Assembly (NCBI RefSeq): GCF_001418335.1
Contig: NZ_LIPP01000032.1
Location: 82,132 to 146,131, forward strand
Reading direction: 5' to 3'
Length of the DNA: 64,000 nt
From: Streptomyces aurantiacus
GTDB taxonomy: Bacteria; Actinomycetota; Actinomycetes; Streptomycetales; Streptomycetaceae
In this document: positions 35,434-42,785 of the stretch, one piece after another
How the letters are laid out: every line of letters begins with the position of its first letter
How positions within the stretch are numbered: position 1 is the stretch's first letter
Notes under the pieces: generated by a model
The model's input: the letters and a program-made list of their open reading frames with translations, nothing else
The model's database searches: none
Told to the model about the DNA's origin: nothing
Made by a program: the position numbers and the translations under genes

Positions 35434-36354
35434 TCACCGGTCGAGGAAGGCTGTCTTCTTCTCGATGGCCGCGACATCCACCGACTCCCCGATGAGGCTC
35501 TGCTCCAGGGCGTACTGTCCGGCGATCTCCAGGCAGGCGCTCAGTGACGCGCTCCAACCGGCCACGACCGCGCGCCCGGCGGGCGAGTCGTCACGCTCGT
35601 CCGCGGTGTCCGCGATCGCCTGCTTGAGAGCCCGGTAGAAGGCGAGTACGGCGTCCGGACGGGTGCGCAGGACGTCGTCGCGCACCACCAGCAGATGGTT
35701 CGCCGGGATCGTCCCGTGCCGCTCGGCCCACGCCTGCCCGGCGGTCTCGGCGTCCGCCACGAGCGGGAGAAGACCCGCACCTTGTCCGCCGATCGCCTTC
35801 GGGCCGAGCACCGCCGCACAGACGTCATGGGCGTGCAGCAGGTCCGCGACCCGCCCGGTCTCCGACCGCTCCACGTTCGCGGGATTGACGTACTGGGCGA
35901 CATGGACGTCCTCGGTGGTCACCCAGGTGATGTCGGAGGACTCCACCCCGTACTCCTCGCGCAGCCAGCCACGCACCCACAGACCGGTGGTCTGGCCGTA
36001 CGAGCGCACACCCACGCGCCGGCCGACGAGTTCCCGGGGGCTGAGGTGTGGGCCCTCGGGCAGCCTGGTCAGGGAACGGTGGTGGGTGCTGCCCACCAGT
36101 ACCACCGGCAGCAGGGTGACCGGGACGCCGGCGTCGCGTGCCTGGAGGTAGGTGGCCGTCGGCATCTCGCAGATGTCGTAGGCCAGTTCACGGACCATCC
36201 GGGCGAAGGCCGGGGGCAGTGGGGAGGACTCCGGGTAGTGGCAGTCCACCCCGTCCACCGGGACGGCCCCGTCCTTCAGCGGCCGGGTGTGCGGGTAGTT
36301 GCCCAGCAGCACGGACAGCGGTGCCCTCGGATGTGTCCCGCTCACGGCGCTCAC
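35434..36354 (-). CDS. 4,5-dihydroxyphthalate decarboxylase-like protein, paralog C
   Basis: A 306-residue third member of the Pht5-like family. It has LSVLLGNYPHTRPLKDG (close to the ALGDYDHTRALFDG of Pht5), ELAYDICEMPTATYLQARDAG and GRRVGVRSYGQTTGLWVRGWLREEYGVESSDITWV. Of the three it keeps the N-terminal H-T-R motif best and is the best candidate for a true decarboxylase. No signal peptide. Its GTG start at 36354 overlaps the stop of the ThDP enzyme gene, so the two are translationally coupled and probably act in sequence or in one complex. Confidence 0.75.
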   Translation of the reverse strand: MSAVSGTHPRAPLSVLLGNYPHTRPLKDGAVPVDGVDCHYPESSPLPPAFARMVRELAYDICEMPTATYLQARDAGVPVTLLPVVLVGSTHHRSLTRLPEGPHLSPRELVGRRVGVRSYGQTTGLWVRGWLREEYGVESSDITWVTTEDVHVAQYVNPANVERSETGRVADLLHAHDVCAAVLGPKAIGGQGAGLLPLVADAETAGQAWAERHGTIPANHLLVVRDDVLRTRPDAVLAFYRALKQAIADTADERDDSPAGRAVVAGWSASLSACLEIAGQYALEQSLIGESVDVAAIEKKTAFLDR

Positions 36355-38006
36355 ACGTCCTCGCCGTACTGGATGCGGCGGTACGGAGTGCTCAGCACCT
36401 CGCGGGTGATACGGACGTCGATCACGGTGGGCCGGGGGGCCCGCACGTACTCCGCCAGTGCGTCGCGCAGCTCCTGTGCCGTGCGGACCGTGGCCCCGCC
36501 GCCGCCGAGCGCCTGGGCGACCGCCCCCAGTTCGGGCGTGGAGATGGTCGCCAGCTCCGGGTCCAGTCCCTTCGCCTTCGCCTTGTGGTATTCGGCGCCG
36601 AGGCCCTGGTCGTTCATCACGACGACGAGCAGCGGGATGTCGTAGCGGCACGCCGTCTCGAACTCCGGCAGGTGCATGACGAAGCTCGCGTCACCCTCCA
36701 CCACGAAGCCGGGCTTGTTGCCCTTCGCGACCATCTGGCCCATGGCGATCAGCGGGGCCTGTCCGATGGCGCCGAACATGCCGTAGTTGGAGAGCACGTC
36801 ACGGGAGCGCTGGAAGAGCATGGTGCCGAAGTCGGTCTGGTGTCCGCTGCCGAGCACCAGCCCCATCTCGCCCGGGAGTTCATGGTCGAGGATCCAGATC
36901 GCCTCGCGCGGGTCGAGCCGTCCGGGCTCGCGCACGTACTCCGCCGGCTGCTGGGCCCGGGCGGTCAGGTGCTGCCGGACCTGGTCGGTGTGGAAGCCCT
37001 CCAGCCGGGCGGACCGCTCCTCAAGCGCCCGGGTCAGCTCGGTGAGGGCGCTGACCGCGTCGGCCTGGAGGTAGCAGTCCGCCGTCCTGCCGTTGCCCAT
37101 CACCAGGTGCGGAGCGGTGTCGATCTGGACGTACTTGGCCTCGGGGTAGAGGTAGCCGCTCTCGATGGTGTAGTGGTTCAGGCTGGCGCCCACCGCGATC
37201 ACGCAGTCGGCCTCCTGAAGCAGTTCCATCGACACCTTGTCGCCGAAGAGACCCGACAGACCGACGTGGAACCCGGTGCGGTCGCACAGCCAGTTCTTCG
37301 CCTGGAGGGTGGTGGCCAGCAGGGCGCCGGTGCGCTCCTGGAGGGCGAGGATCTCCTCACCGGCGTCCGCCTTGCGCGCACCCCGCCCCGCGATGATCAC
37401 CACTCGCTCGGCGTCCTGGATCAGGTCGCAGGCGGCCCGGACCCTGGCCGGGTCCGGCAGCAGCCGGCGCTTCTCGATCAGGGCGGTGGACGGTACGTAG
37501 TTCTCGTCGTAGTCGTCCAGATCGGCGACCTGTACGTCGAAAGGCGCGCTGATCATGACCGGCTTGGACTCGGTCCGCGCCAGGTAGAAGGCCTGCCGTA
37601 CGGCGTCCTGGGCGTTCTCGGGCCGGGTCACCTGGATGAACTCGCACTCGATCGCGGCGGCGAAGCGCCGCTGGTCGAGGTACTGGGTGGCGCCCTCGTC
37701 GCCCAGCGGGGTCTCCCCGCAGAAGGCGACCAGGGGGGTGCCCGCCCGGCTCGCGCAGAGCATCGAGGTGGCCAGCTGCGAGACGCCGGGGCCGCTGGTC
37801 GTGGTGACCACGCCCGGCGCTCCCGCGCCACGGGCCCAGCCGTCCGCCATGCCGAGGCCGGAACCCTCGTGCCGCACCTCGTACAACCGCACCCCGCGGT
37901 CGGCGAGCGCGGCCATCCAGTGCATGTTGGCGTCGCCCATCATGCCGAAGACGTCGCTGGTGCCTTCCTTCACGAACGCCTCGGCCAGTGCTTCGTAGAC
38001 CTTCAC
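36351..38006 (-). CDS. Thiamine diphosphate-dependent enzyme (acetolactate synthase / benzoylformate decarboxylase superfamily)
   Basis: A 551-residue ThDP enzyme with the three usual domains. The N-terminal pyrimidine-binding domain has FGMMGDANMHW and the catalytic glutamate in YEVRHEGSGLGMADGWAR. A central domain follows (VVIIAGRGARKADAGEE), and the C-terminal diphosphate-binding domain contains VEGDASFVMHLPEFETACRY...NDQG, in which GDA replaces the usual GDG. It is likely a 2-oxoacid decarboxylase or carboligase. Start GTG at 38006 overlaps the LigJ-like gene stop by four bases and has AAGGAG upstream. Coupling to a LigJ-like hydratase on one side and a Pht5-like protein on the other places it in their pathway. 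Confidence 0.85.
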   Translation of the reverse strand: MKVYEALAEAFVKEGTSDVFGMMGDANMHWMAALADRGVRLYEVRHEGSGLGMADGWARGAGAPGVVTTTSGPGVSQLATSMLCASRAGTPLVAFCGETPLGDEGATQYLDQRRFAAAIECEFIQVTRPENAQDAVRQAFYLARTESKPVMISAPFDVQVADLDDYDENYVPSTALIEKRRLLPDPARVRAACDLIQDAERVVIIAGRGARKADAGEEILALQERTGALLATTLQAKNWLCDRTGFHVGLSGLFGDKVSMELLQEADCVIAVGASLNHYTIESGYLYPEAKYVQIDTAPHLVMGNGRTADCYLQADAVSALTELTRALEERSARLEGFHTDQVRQHLTARAQQPAEYVREPGRLDPREAIWILDHELPGEMGLVLGSGHQTDFGTMLFQRSRDVLSNYGMFGAIGQAPLIAMGQMVAKGNKPGFVVEGDASFVMHLPEFETACRYDIPLLVVVMNDQGLGAEYHKAKAKGLDPELATISTPELGAVAQALGGGGATVRTAQELRDALAEYVRAPRPTVIDVRITREVLSTPYRRIQYGEDV

Positions 38007-39073
38007 TTCTGGGACTCCTTCACGTTCGCCGCGGCCGTCGCGCGCGCTTTCAGGACGCCGTCGAGCCGTGCGAAGACCCGCAGCGCGTTGCCTCCGTAGA
38101 CCGCCTGCCGGTCGGTGTCGCTCAGGCTGTCGATGGAGTCGAGGGTGTACTTGGTGTCGTCGAACCGCCGCCCGGTCTCCGGGTCCACGCTGCGGACCGC
38201 GCCGATCATCTCCGAGGCGAACAGGACGTTCTCGGCGGGGACGATGTCCAGCAGCAGTTCCATGCCGCGCTGGTGGTACACGCAGGTGTCGAAGGAGACG
38301 TTGCGCAGGATCGACTCCTCCAGCGGCGGCCGGCCGCGGTCCAGCATCATTCCGCGGTAGCGGCCCCAGTGATAAGGCACGGCGCCGCCGCCGTGCGGCA
38401 GGATCAGCTTCAGCGTCGGGAAGTCCTTGAACAGATCCGACTCGCACAGCTGCATGAACGCCGCCGTATCACCGGCCAGGTAGTGGGCGCAGGTGCCCTG
38501 CATCGCCGGGTTCCTCGACATCGCGACGTGGATCATCGCGGGGACGTCGAGGTCGGCCATCTTCTCGTAGAGGGGGTAGTAGACCCGGTCCGTCAGTGGC
38601 GGCGCCTGGTAGTACCCGTCCGACGGGTCCGGGTTGAGCAGACAGCCGACGAAGCCCAACTCCTCGACGCAGCGCTCCAGTTCGGCGACGGAGTTGCGCA
38701 CGGAGGCGGCCAGCGCGTCGCCCGGGGACTGCGGGAGCTGGCACACGCCCACGAACCGCTCGGGGAAGAGACCGCACACCCGGGCGATCAGGTCGTTGCT
38801 GACCCGCGACCAGTCGAGGCTGGTCCGCTCGTCGCCGTAGTGGTGGGCCATCTTCCCCGCGCCGGGCGAGAAGAGCGTCAGGTCGGTGCCGCGCTCGATC
38901 TGCAGCTTCAGCTGGCCGTTCTCGATGGCGGTACGGATCTCGTCGTCGCTGATGTGCAGTGCGTCGGGCGAGACCCGGGCGCCGGACTCCTCGAACGCCC
39001 GGATCTGCTTCTCCCGCCATTTCCCCAGCGCGGGAGGCGCCGTGGTGAAGTGGCCATGACTGTCGATGATCAT
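38003..39073 (-). CDS. 4-oxalomesaconate hydratase-like amidohydrolase (LigJ type)
   Basis: A 356-residue amidohydrolase-superfamily protein very close to LigJ, which hydrates 4-oxalomesaconate to 4-carboxy-4-hydroxy-2-oxoadipate in protocatechuate 4,5-cleavage and gallate pathways. Matching stretches are MIIDSHGHFTTAPPALGKWR, LTLFSPGAGKMAHH, FVGCLLNPDPSDGYYQAPPLTDR, LILPHGGGAVPYHWGRYRG and VLFASEMIGAVRSVDPETGR; the last keeps the Glu that acts as catalytic base in LigJ. Length equals the family's usual length. ATG at 39073 has GGAGCAAC upstream. Its product would be the substrate of the aldolase gene just upstream. Confidence 0.85.
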   Translation of the reverse strand: MIIDSHGHFTTAPPALGKWREKQIRAFEESGARVSPDALHISDDEIRTAIENGQLKLQIERGTDLTLFSPGAGKMAHHYGDERTSLDWSRVSNDLIARVCGLFPERFVGVCQLPQSPGDALAASVRNSVAELERCVEELGFVGCLLNPDPSDGYYQAPPLTDRVYYPLYEKMADLDVPAMIHVAMSRNPAMQGTCAHYLAGDTAAFMQLCESDLFKDFPTLKLILPHGGGAVPYHWGRYRGMMLDRGRPPLEESILRNVSFDTCVYHQRGMELLLDIVPAENVLFASEMIGAVRSVDPETGRRFDDTKYTLDSIDSLSDTDRQAVYGGNALRVFARLDGVLKARATAAANVKESQK

Positions 39074-39136
39074 GAGTTGCTCCGAAACTCGCGGTGCGGT
39101 GGTCGCGTGGTGGGCGGCCGGGGCCGGCGGGCCCCG

Positions 39137-39997
39137 TCAGCCACGGCCGGTCAGCTCCCGGGCCTTGTGCAGGCCGGGGTAGGTGCGCACCGGTGCCGAC
39201 ATCAGGAACCGGTAGCCGTCGTCCAGCACCTGCTTGACGTTGTCGGCGGTGACGTGCGGATGGCCCACGGCGACTCCGCGTTCACCGCAGATGTCGAGGA
39301 TCTGCCGCTTGCACTCCAGGACGCGCGGGTGCTCGTACTGGCGGGGGAAGCCCAGTTCCTGGCTCATGTCGCCCTCGCCGATCAGGACCAGCCCGATGCC
39401 GGGCACCTGGTCGAGGATGTCCGGCAGGTTCTTGATGCCGAGCTGGTCCTCGATCATGAGGCCGACCAGGATCTCCCCGTCCGGGGCGAGCGGCCACACG
39501 TCGGCCCTGGCGTAGTACTCGATGTTCGGGATGCCCCAGTAGCGTGTCGCCGCGTGCGGGCCGTCCCCGCGCAGGCCGGCCGGCTCGTGGCGGGGAGCGT
39601 CGGGCAGCCGCGGGTAGCGGCAGGCGGCGACGGCGTTACGGGCCTCCTCCACCGTGGAGATGTGCGGCCAGACGATGCCGAACGCGCCGAGGTCCAGGGC
39701 CTGTTTGGCGTGCCACTGCGCCTTCTCCGCGCCGTTGGCGGGGATGCGCACCAGCGGGGTGACGGCCGGCGCGAGGCTGTCCGCCTCGTACACCCGTCGC
39801 CTGCTCAGCAGGTACTGGAAGCTGTCCTTCAGCGCGTTGATGTCCCAGGGCTTGTGCTCCATCTCGAACACCACGGCGTCGTAGTCCGAGTTGCTCAGCT
39901 CGGTCGCGGACGCCGGGTCGGCCGCGGAGAAGGTCGCGAAGACGTGCTGTCCCGCGTCCAGGGCGCCGATCACCTTGTTGAGCCTGGGCGATGTCAT
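39137..39997 (-). CDS. HpcH/HpaI-family class II aldolase
   Basis: A 286-residue metal-dependent aldolase/citrate-lyase-type barrel. Family marks are YDAVVFEMEHKPWD (metal and pyruvate-site region), TPLVRIPANG, LDLGAFGIVWPHISTVEEAR and VGLMIEDQLGIKNLPDIL, with GIGLVLIGEGDMSQELG at the C-terminal side. These enzymes cleave 4-hydroxy-2-oxoacids to pyruvate or oxaloacetate plus an aldehyde or ketone. Here the natural guess is cleavage of the LigJ product, 4-carboxy-4-hydroxy-2-oxoadipate, to pyruvate and oxaloacetate. ATG at 39997 overlaps the stop of the CoxG-like gene. Confidence 0.85.
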   Translation of the reverse strand: MTSPRLNKVIGALDAGQHVFATFSAADPASATELSNSDYDAVVFEMEHKPWDINALKDSFQYLLSRRRVYEADSLAPAVTPLVRIPANGAEKAQWHAKQALDLGAFGIVWPHISTVEEARNAVAACRYPRLPDAPRHEPAGLRGDGPHAATRYWGIPNIEYYARADVWPLAPDGEILVGLMIEDQLGIKNLPDILDQVPGIGLVLIGEGDMSQELGFPRQYEHPRVLECKRQILDICGERGVAVGHPHVTADNVKQVLDDGYRFLMSAPVRTYPGLHKARELTGRG

Positions 39998-40746
39998 CGC
40001 CGACCTCCCTGGTCGAGTGCTTCACCGGACCGGTTCTCCGAACGCGGCGTCGCCTGCGGCGGCTGCGGCTGTGGCTGAGCCGGCGGCGGCTGAGCCGCGC
40101 GCCCGGCCCGACGCCCTGCCCACCACGCCCGCAGACGGGCGAACAGACCGGCCGGCCGGGACGGAGCCGTGCGCGCGCCGTCGGAGACCGCCCCGCGCGG
40201 CTCGGAGCGCACGGAGGTGAGTGGCGCGGAGGGCGCTGCTGCGAATGGCTCGGTGGATGCGGCCGTGAGTGGCTCGGTGGGCGCGGCGCACTTCTGGATC
40301 AGTCGGCCGGTGAACTCCTCCGTCATCCTGGAGACCACCATCCCCGCGCCCGACTCGATCAACTTGACGAGCTTGCCGTTGAGTTCGATCTCGCCGTCGC
40401 AGAAGACCCGTGAGATGCCGGGGCTGTCCCCCTCGACGACCCGGAAAGTGGCGTCGGCACTGAAGCGGGTGGCGCCCTGCCCGTCCGCGCCGCGGGCCCC
40501 GAGACGGCCCTCACGTGCGGACTCGTCCAGGTCCAGGGAGAGCCGGGCGGCGAACTTGACCCGAAGCCCGCCGAACTTGATGGCCAGGGTTCCGTCGAAG
40601 GACCCGTCGTCGTGTGACGGCCCGAGTTCGGCACCGCCGACGCAGGACACGACGGCAGAGGGATCCGAGATGACCTCCCAGACACGTTCGGGCGGACTCG
40701 GTACGACGATCTCTTCCGTGATCGATATCAAAGCTGTGAACCTCAC
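39994..40746 (-). CDS. CoxG-like SRPBCC-fold protein
   Basis: A 250-residue protein whose first about 150 residues are a CoxG (carbon monoxide dehydrogenase subunit G) START/SRPBCC domain: EEIVVPSPPERVWEVISDPSAVVSCVGGAEL, LAIKFGGLRVKFAARLSLD and RVFCDGEIELNGKLVKLIESGAGMVVSRMTEEF. The tail is disordered, Ala/Pro/Arg-rich. In coxidase-type clusters CoxG helps recruit molybdenum hydroxylases to the membrane, but no such hydroxylase is present here, so it may bind a hydrophobic pathway ligand instead. The start is GTG at 40746 with no strong ribosome site. It is coupled to the aldolase gene. Confidence 0.8.
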   Translation of the reverse strand: MRFTALISITEEIVVPSPPERVWEVISDPSAVVSCVGGAELGPSHDDGSFDGTLAIKFGGLRVKFAARLSLDLDESAREGRLGARGADGQGATRFSADATFRVVEGDSPGISRVFCDGEIELNGKLVKLIESGAGMVVSRMTEEFTGRLIQKCAAPTEPLTAASTEPFAAAPSAPLTSVRSEPRGAVSDGARTAPSRPAGLFARLRAWWAGRRAGRAAQPPPAQPQPQPPQATPRSENRSGEALDQGGRR

Positions 40747-40879
40747 TCGGCGGCAGGCGCGACGTCAGGGGAAAAGGGCATGACGGCACAACCGGCTTGG
40801 CGGTTTGGCGGTTTGGCGATGTGGGGTACGGAGCTCCAGGCGGCGGGCTCGGGGTGTGCGTGTGTGTGCGGGGGGGGCG

Positions 40880-41674
40880 TTACACGGCGGCCTTCCGCTC
40901 GGCGGCGAAGAGACCCCAGAGATCGTTGTAGAGCTCCGAGAATTCGGGTGACTCGACGAGCGAGCCGATCTGGCGCGGGCGTGCGAAGGGGACCTGCATG
41001 ACACGGCGGATGGTGCCGGGGCCCTTCGACATCACAATGACCTCGTCGGCCAGGTAGATGGCCTCATTGAGGTCATGTGTCACGAAGATCAAAGTCCCGT
41101 TCTGCTCGCGCCAGATGTTGAGCAGTTCCTGCTGGAGTTCGAGCCGGGTGATGGCGTCGAGCGGCCCGAACGGCTCATCCATGAGCACGATGGACGGGTT
41201 GTAGATCAGCGCTCGGGCTATCGCGCAGCGCTTCTGCATACCGCCCGACAGTTCCCGGGGAAAGTGATTCTCGAAGCCGGTCAGGCCGACGAGCTCGACC
41301 CAGTGCGCGACCCGCTCTTCGCGTTCCTCCTTGGGAACCTTGCGGAACTTGAGCGCCAGGCCGATGTTGGCCCGCACACTCAGCCAGGGCAGCAGGTGGG
41401 ACTGCTGAGTCACGTACGCCGCATCGGAGTTGACGCCGGTGACCTGTTCGCCGGCGTAGTGGACCTGCCCCTGTGTGGGAGTGAGCAGTCCGGCGGCCAG
41501 GTTGAGGATGGTGCTCTTACCGCACCCGCTGGGTCCGATCACGGCGACGACTCTGCCGCGGTCGACTTTGAACGACACGTCCTCGATCGCCGGTCGGTGA
41601 GTGCCGGGAAACTCCAGAGTGACGTGCTCTAGACGGAGAGCCTCCGGGTGGGAGTTGCGCTGTGTGGTCGACAT
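40880..41674 (-). CDS. ABC transporter ATPase, SsuB/TauB type
   Basis: A 264-residue ATPase of the nitrate/sulfonate/taurine importer class. Walker A is GPSGCGKST, the signature is LSGGMQKRCAIARALI and Walker B is SIVLMDEPFGPLD; the stretch VTQQSHLLPWLSVRANIGLAL is the usual Q-loop region of SsuB-type subunits. It lies at the head of the long minus-strand unit, with its permease and binding protein 13 kb downstream, which suggests one transcript or one regulon for all. ATG at 41674 has a GAGGAG site. The promoter region carries two TTGTCNGACAA-type palindromes. Confidence 0.9.
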   Translation of the reverse strand: MSTTQRNSHPEALRLEHVTLEFPGTHRPAIEDVSFKVDRGRVVAVIGPSGCGKSTILNLAAGLLTPTQGQVHYAGEQVTGVNSDAAYVTQQSHLLPWLSVRANIGLALKFRKVPKEEREERVAHWVELVGLTGFENHFPRELSGGMQKRCAIARALIYNPSIVLMDEPFGPLDAITRLELQQELLNIWREQNGTLIFVTHDLNEAIYLADEVIVMSKGPGTIRRVMQVPFARPRQIGSLVESPEFSELYNDLWGLFAAERKAAV

Positions 41675-41856
41675 ATCTGTCTCCTCGGCCTCCTCCTCGC
41701 AAGAGATGAAGCGGGGGCCATGCGCTCGCGCCTGTGGCGGCGTTCGTGGGTGGCGGGGCTGTGACAGGTGGTGCTTCTGATGCACGCGAACGGGCATCGA
41801 GGTCGGCTGGACCCTCCTGCTGACGCAACCATCGGCGACCCTTCGAGCCACCAAGA

Positions 41857-41975
41857 TTGTCTGACAACCGGTAAGGGGAACGTAACACCACCCCTCAGGG
41901 GGCACAAGAAGTCTGCAGGGAGAACGTGACATTCACAGAAAGCCTGAGCCCTCTCAGCGAAGGACTGTCAGACAA
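41857..41975. promoter_or_regulatory. Two GntR/FCD-type operator candidates at the head of the catabolic unit
   Basis: TTGTCTGACAA at 41857 is a perfect 11-base palindrome and CTGTCAGACAA at 41965 is a one-mismatch copy. They lie about 180 and 290 bases upstream of the SsuB-type gene. The stretch from 41675 to 42460 has no supported gene and seems to be the divergent promoter region between the minus-strand unit and the frameshifted esterase. Perfect or near copies also occur at 25.35, 25.45 and 42.37 kb, and nowhere else that I noticed in the window. Confidence 0.65.
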
Positions 41976-42364
41976 AGTTGGTCACCAACGCGGCGCAGAG
42001 CACCCATCACACGGAGTGGCGGGCATGAGGACGTGGTGGGCGCTCCCCTCGGCAACGCATCGCCGGACGCCTCGCCGACGTCATCACCCACCCCGCCGGC
42101 CCGCCCGCACGACACCTTCACCATCAAGGTAGGGCGGTGCCGCACAGTGGGCCCTCCACGAAGTACCGGGTGAAGACGTGTGCAGCCATCCCCCAGCCTT
42201 GAGCAGCCGGGCGGTACCTTCGCCGCCCCATCCCTGGGTTTCCCAGCTGCCGAAGATTGTCCAATAATCCAGCGGTGTCGGTGCTGCGGAATTCCGGGAT
42301 GTGCATGTCCTTGCTGCAGGCATCTTGCCGGTGCGGGTCACGCGGGTTACGTTCGACGCAGTTC

Positions 42365-42375
42365 TTGTCAGACAA
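42365..42375. promoter_or_regulatory. GntR/FCD-type operator candidate upstream of the plus-strand esterase genes
   Basis: A perfect TTGTCAGACAA palindrome stands about 420 bases before the start of the frameshifted carboxylesterase and 95 bases before the esterase remnant. It is identical to the copy at 25452. A related but weaker sequence, ATTGTCCAATAAT, lies at about 42259. Confidence 0.6.
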
Positions 42376-42460
42376 TCGCGGCAGGAACGTGCTCAACCGA
42401 GCCCGTCGACAGGCGAGTCGTCCCTCCTACGTTCTCGTCTGCGGCAGCCCGGCCAGGCGT

Positions 42461-42693
42461 CGTCCCTCACCGACGCCCAGGTCGCCGCGCTCAGGAAAGC
42501 GCGGATCCAGGTCGGCGGCGGATGGCAGGACCCGAGCCACGCCTACCACGCCGACGAGGCCTCTCTGCTGACCGGCCTCGGTGTCCCGGCAGCGCCCGGC
42601 TTCAGCAACGGCGGCCACAGCTGGTTCGTGTGGCGCCTCGACCTCGGGGACTTCCTCACGCGTACCGCTTTCTTCCCTCCCGCGGCGGGGTGA
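42461..42693 (+). pseudogene. C-terminal remnant of an alpha/beta-hydrolase esterase
   Basis: The plus-strand frame reads SLTDAQVAALRKARIQVGGG, WQDPSHAYHADEASLLTGLG and FSNGGHSWFVWRLDLGDFLT to a TGA at 42693. This looks like the last 75 or so residues of an enterochelin-esterase or esterase D-type hydrolase, with the catalytic His in NGGHSW. Nothing upstream in any frame supplies the N-terminal domain or nucleophile. It is probably a decayed gene fused to the operator region, perhaps a former third esterase of the cluster. Assignment is tentative. Confidence 0.5.
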
Positions 42694-42785
42694 AGCGGCC
42701 CCACCCGGTCCACACGGCCTGCGCCACTCGGTGCGCGCGGCCGGCCCCAGCCGCCACCAGCCCATCCAGTGATCGGGAGATCCGA

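Noticed and set aside
40850..40880. The GTGTGTGTG and G8 run after the CoxG-like gene as a repeat of interest.
   Set aside because: Simple low-complexity sequence in an intergenic gap of a GC-rich genome; no structure or repeat family is evident.
42255..42267. ATTGTCCAATAAT as a further GntR operator.
   Set aside because: It matches only half of TTGTCNGACAA and is not a good palindrome in the same register. It was left as a remark only.
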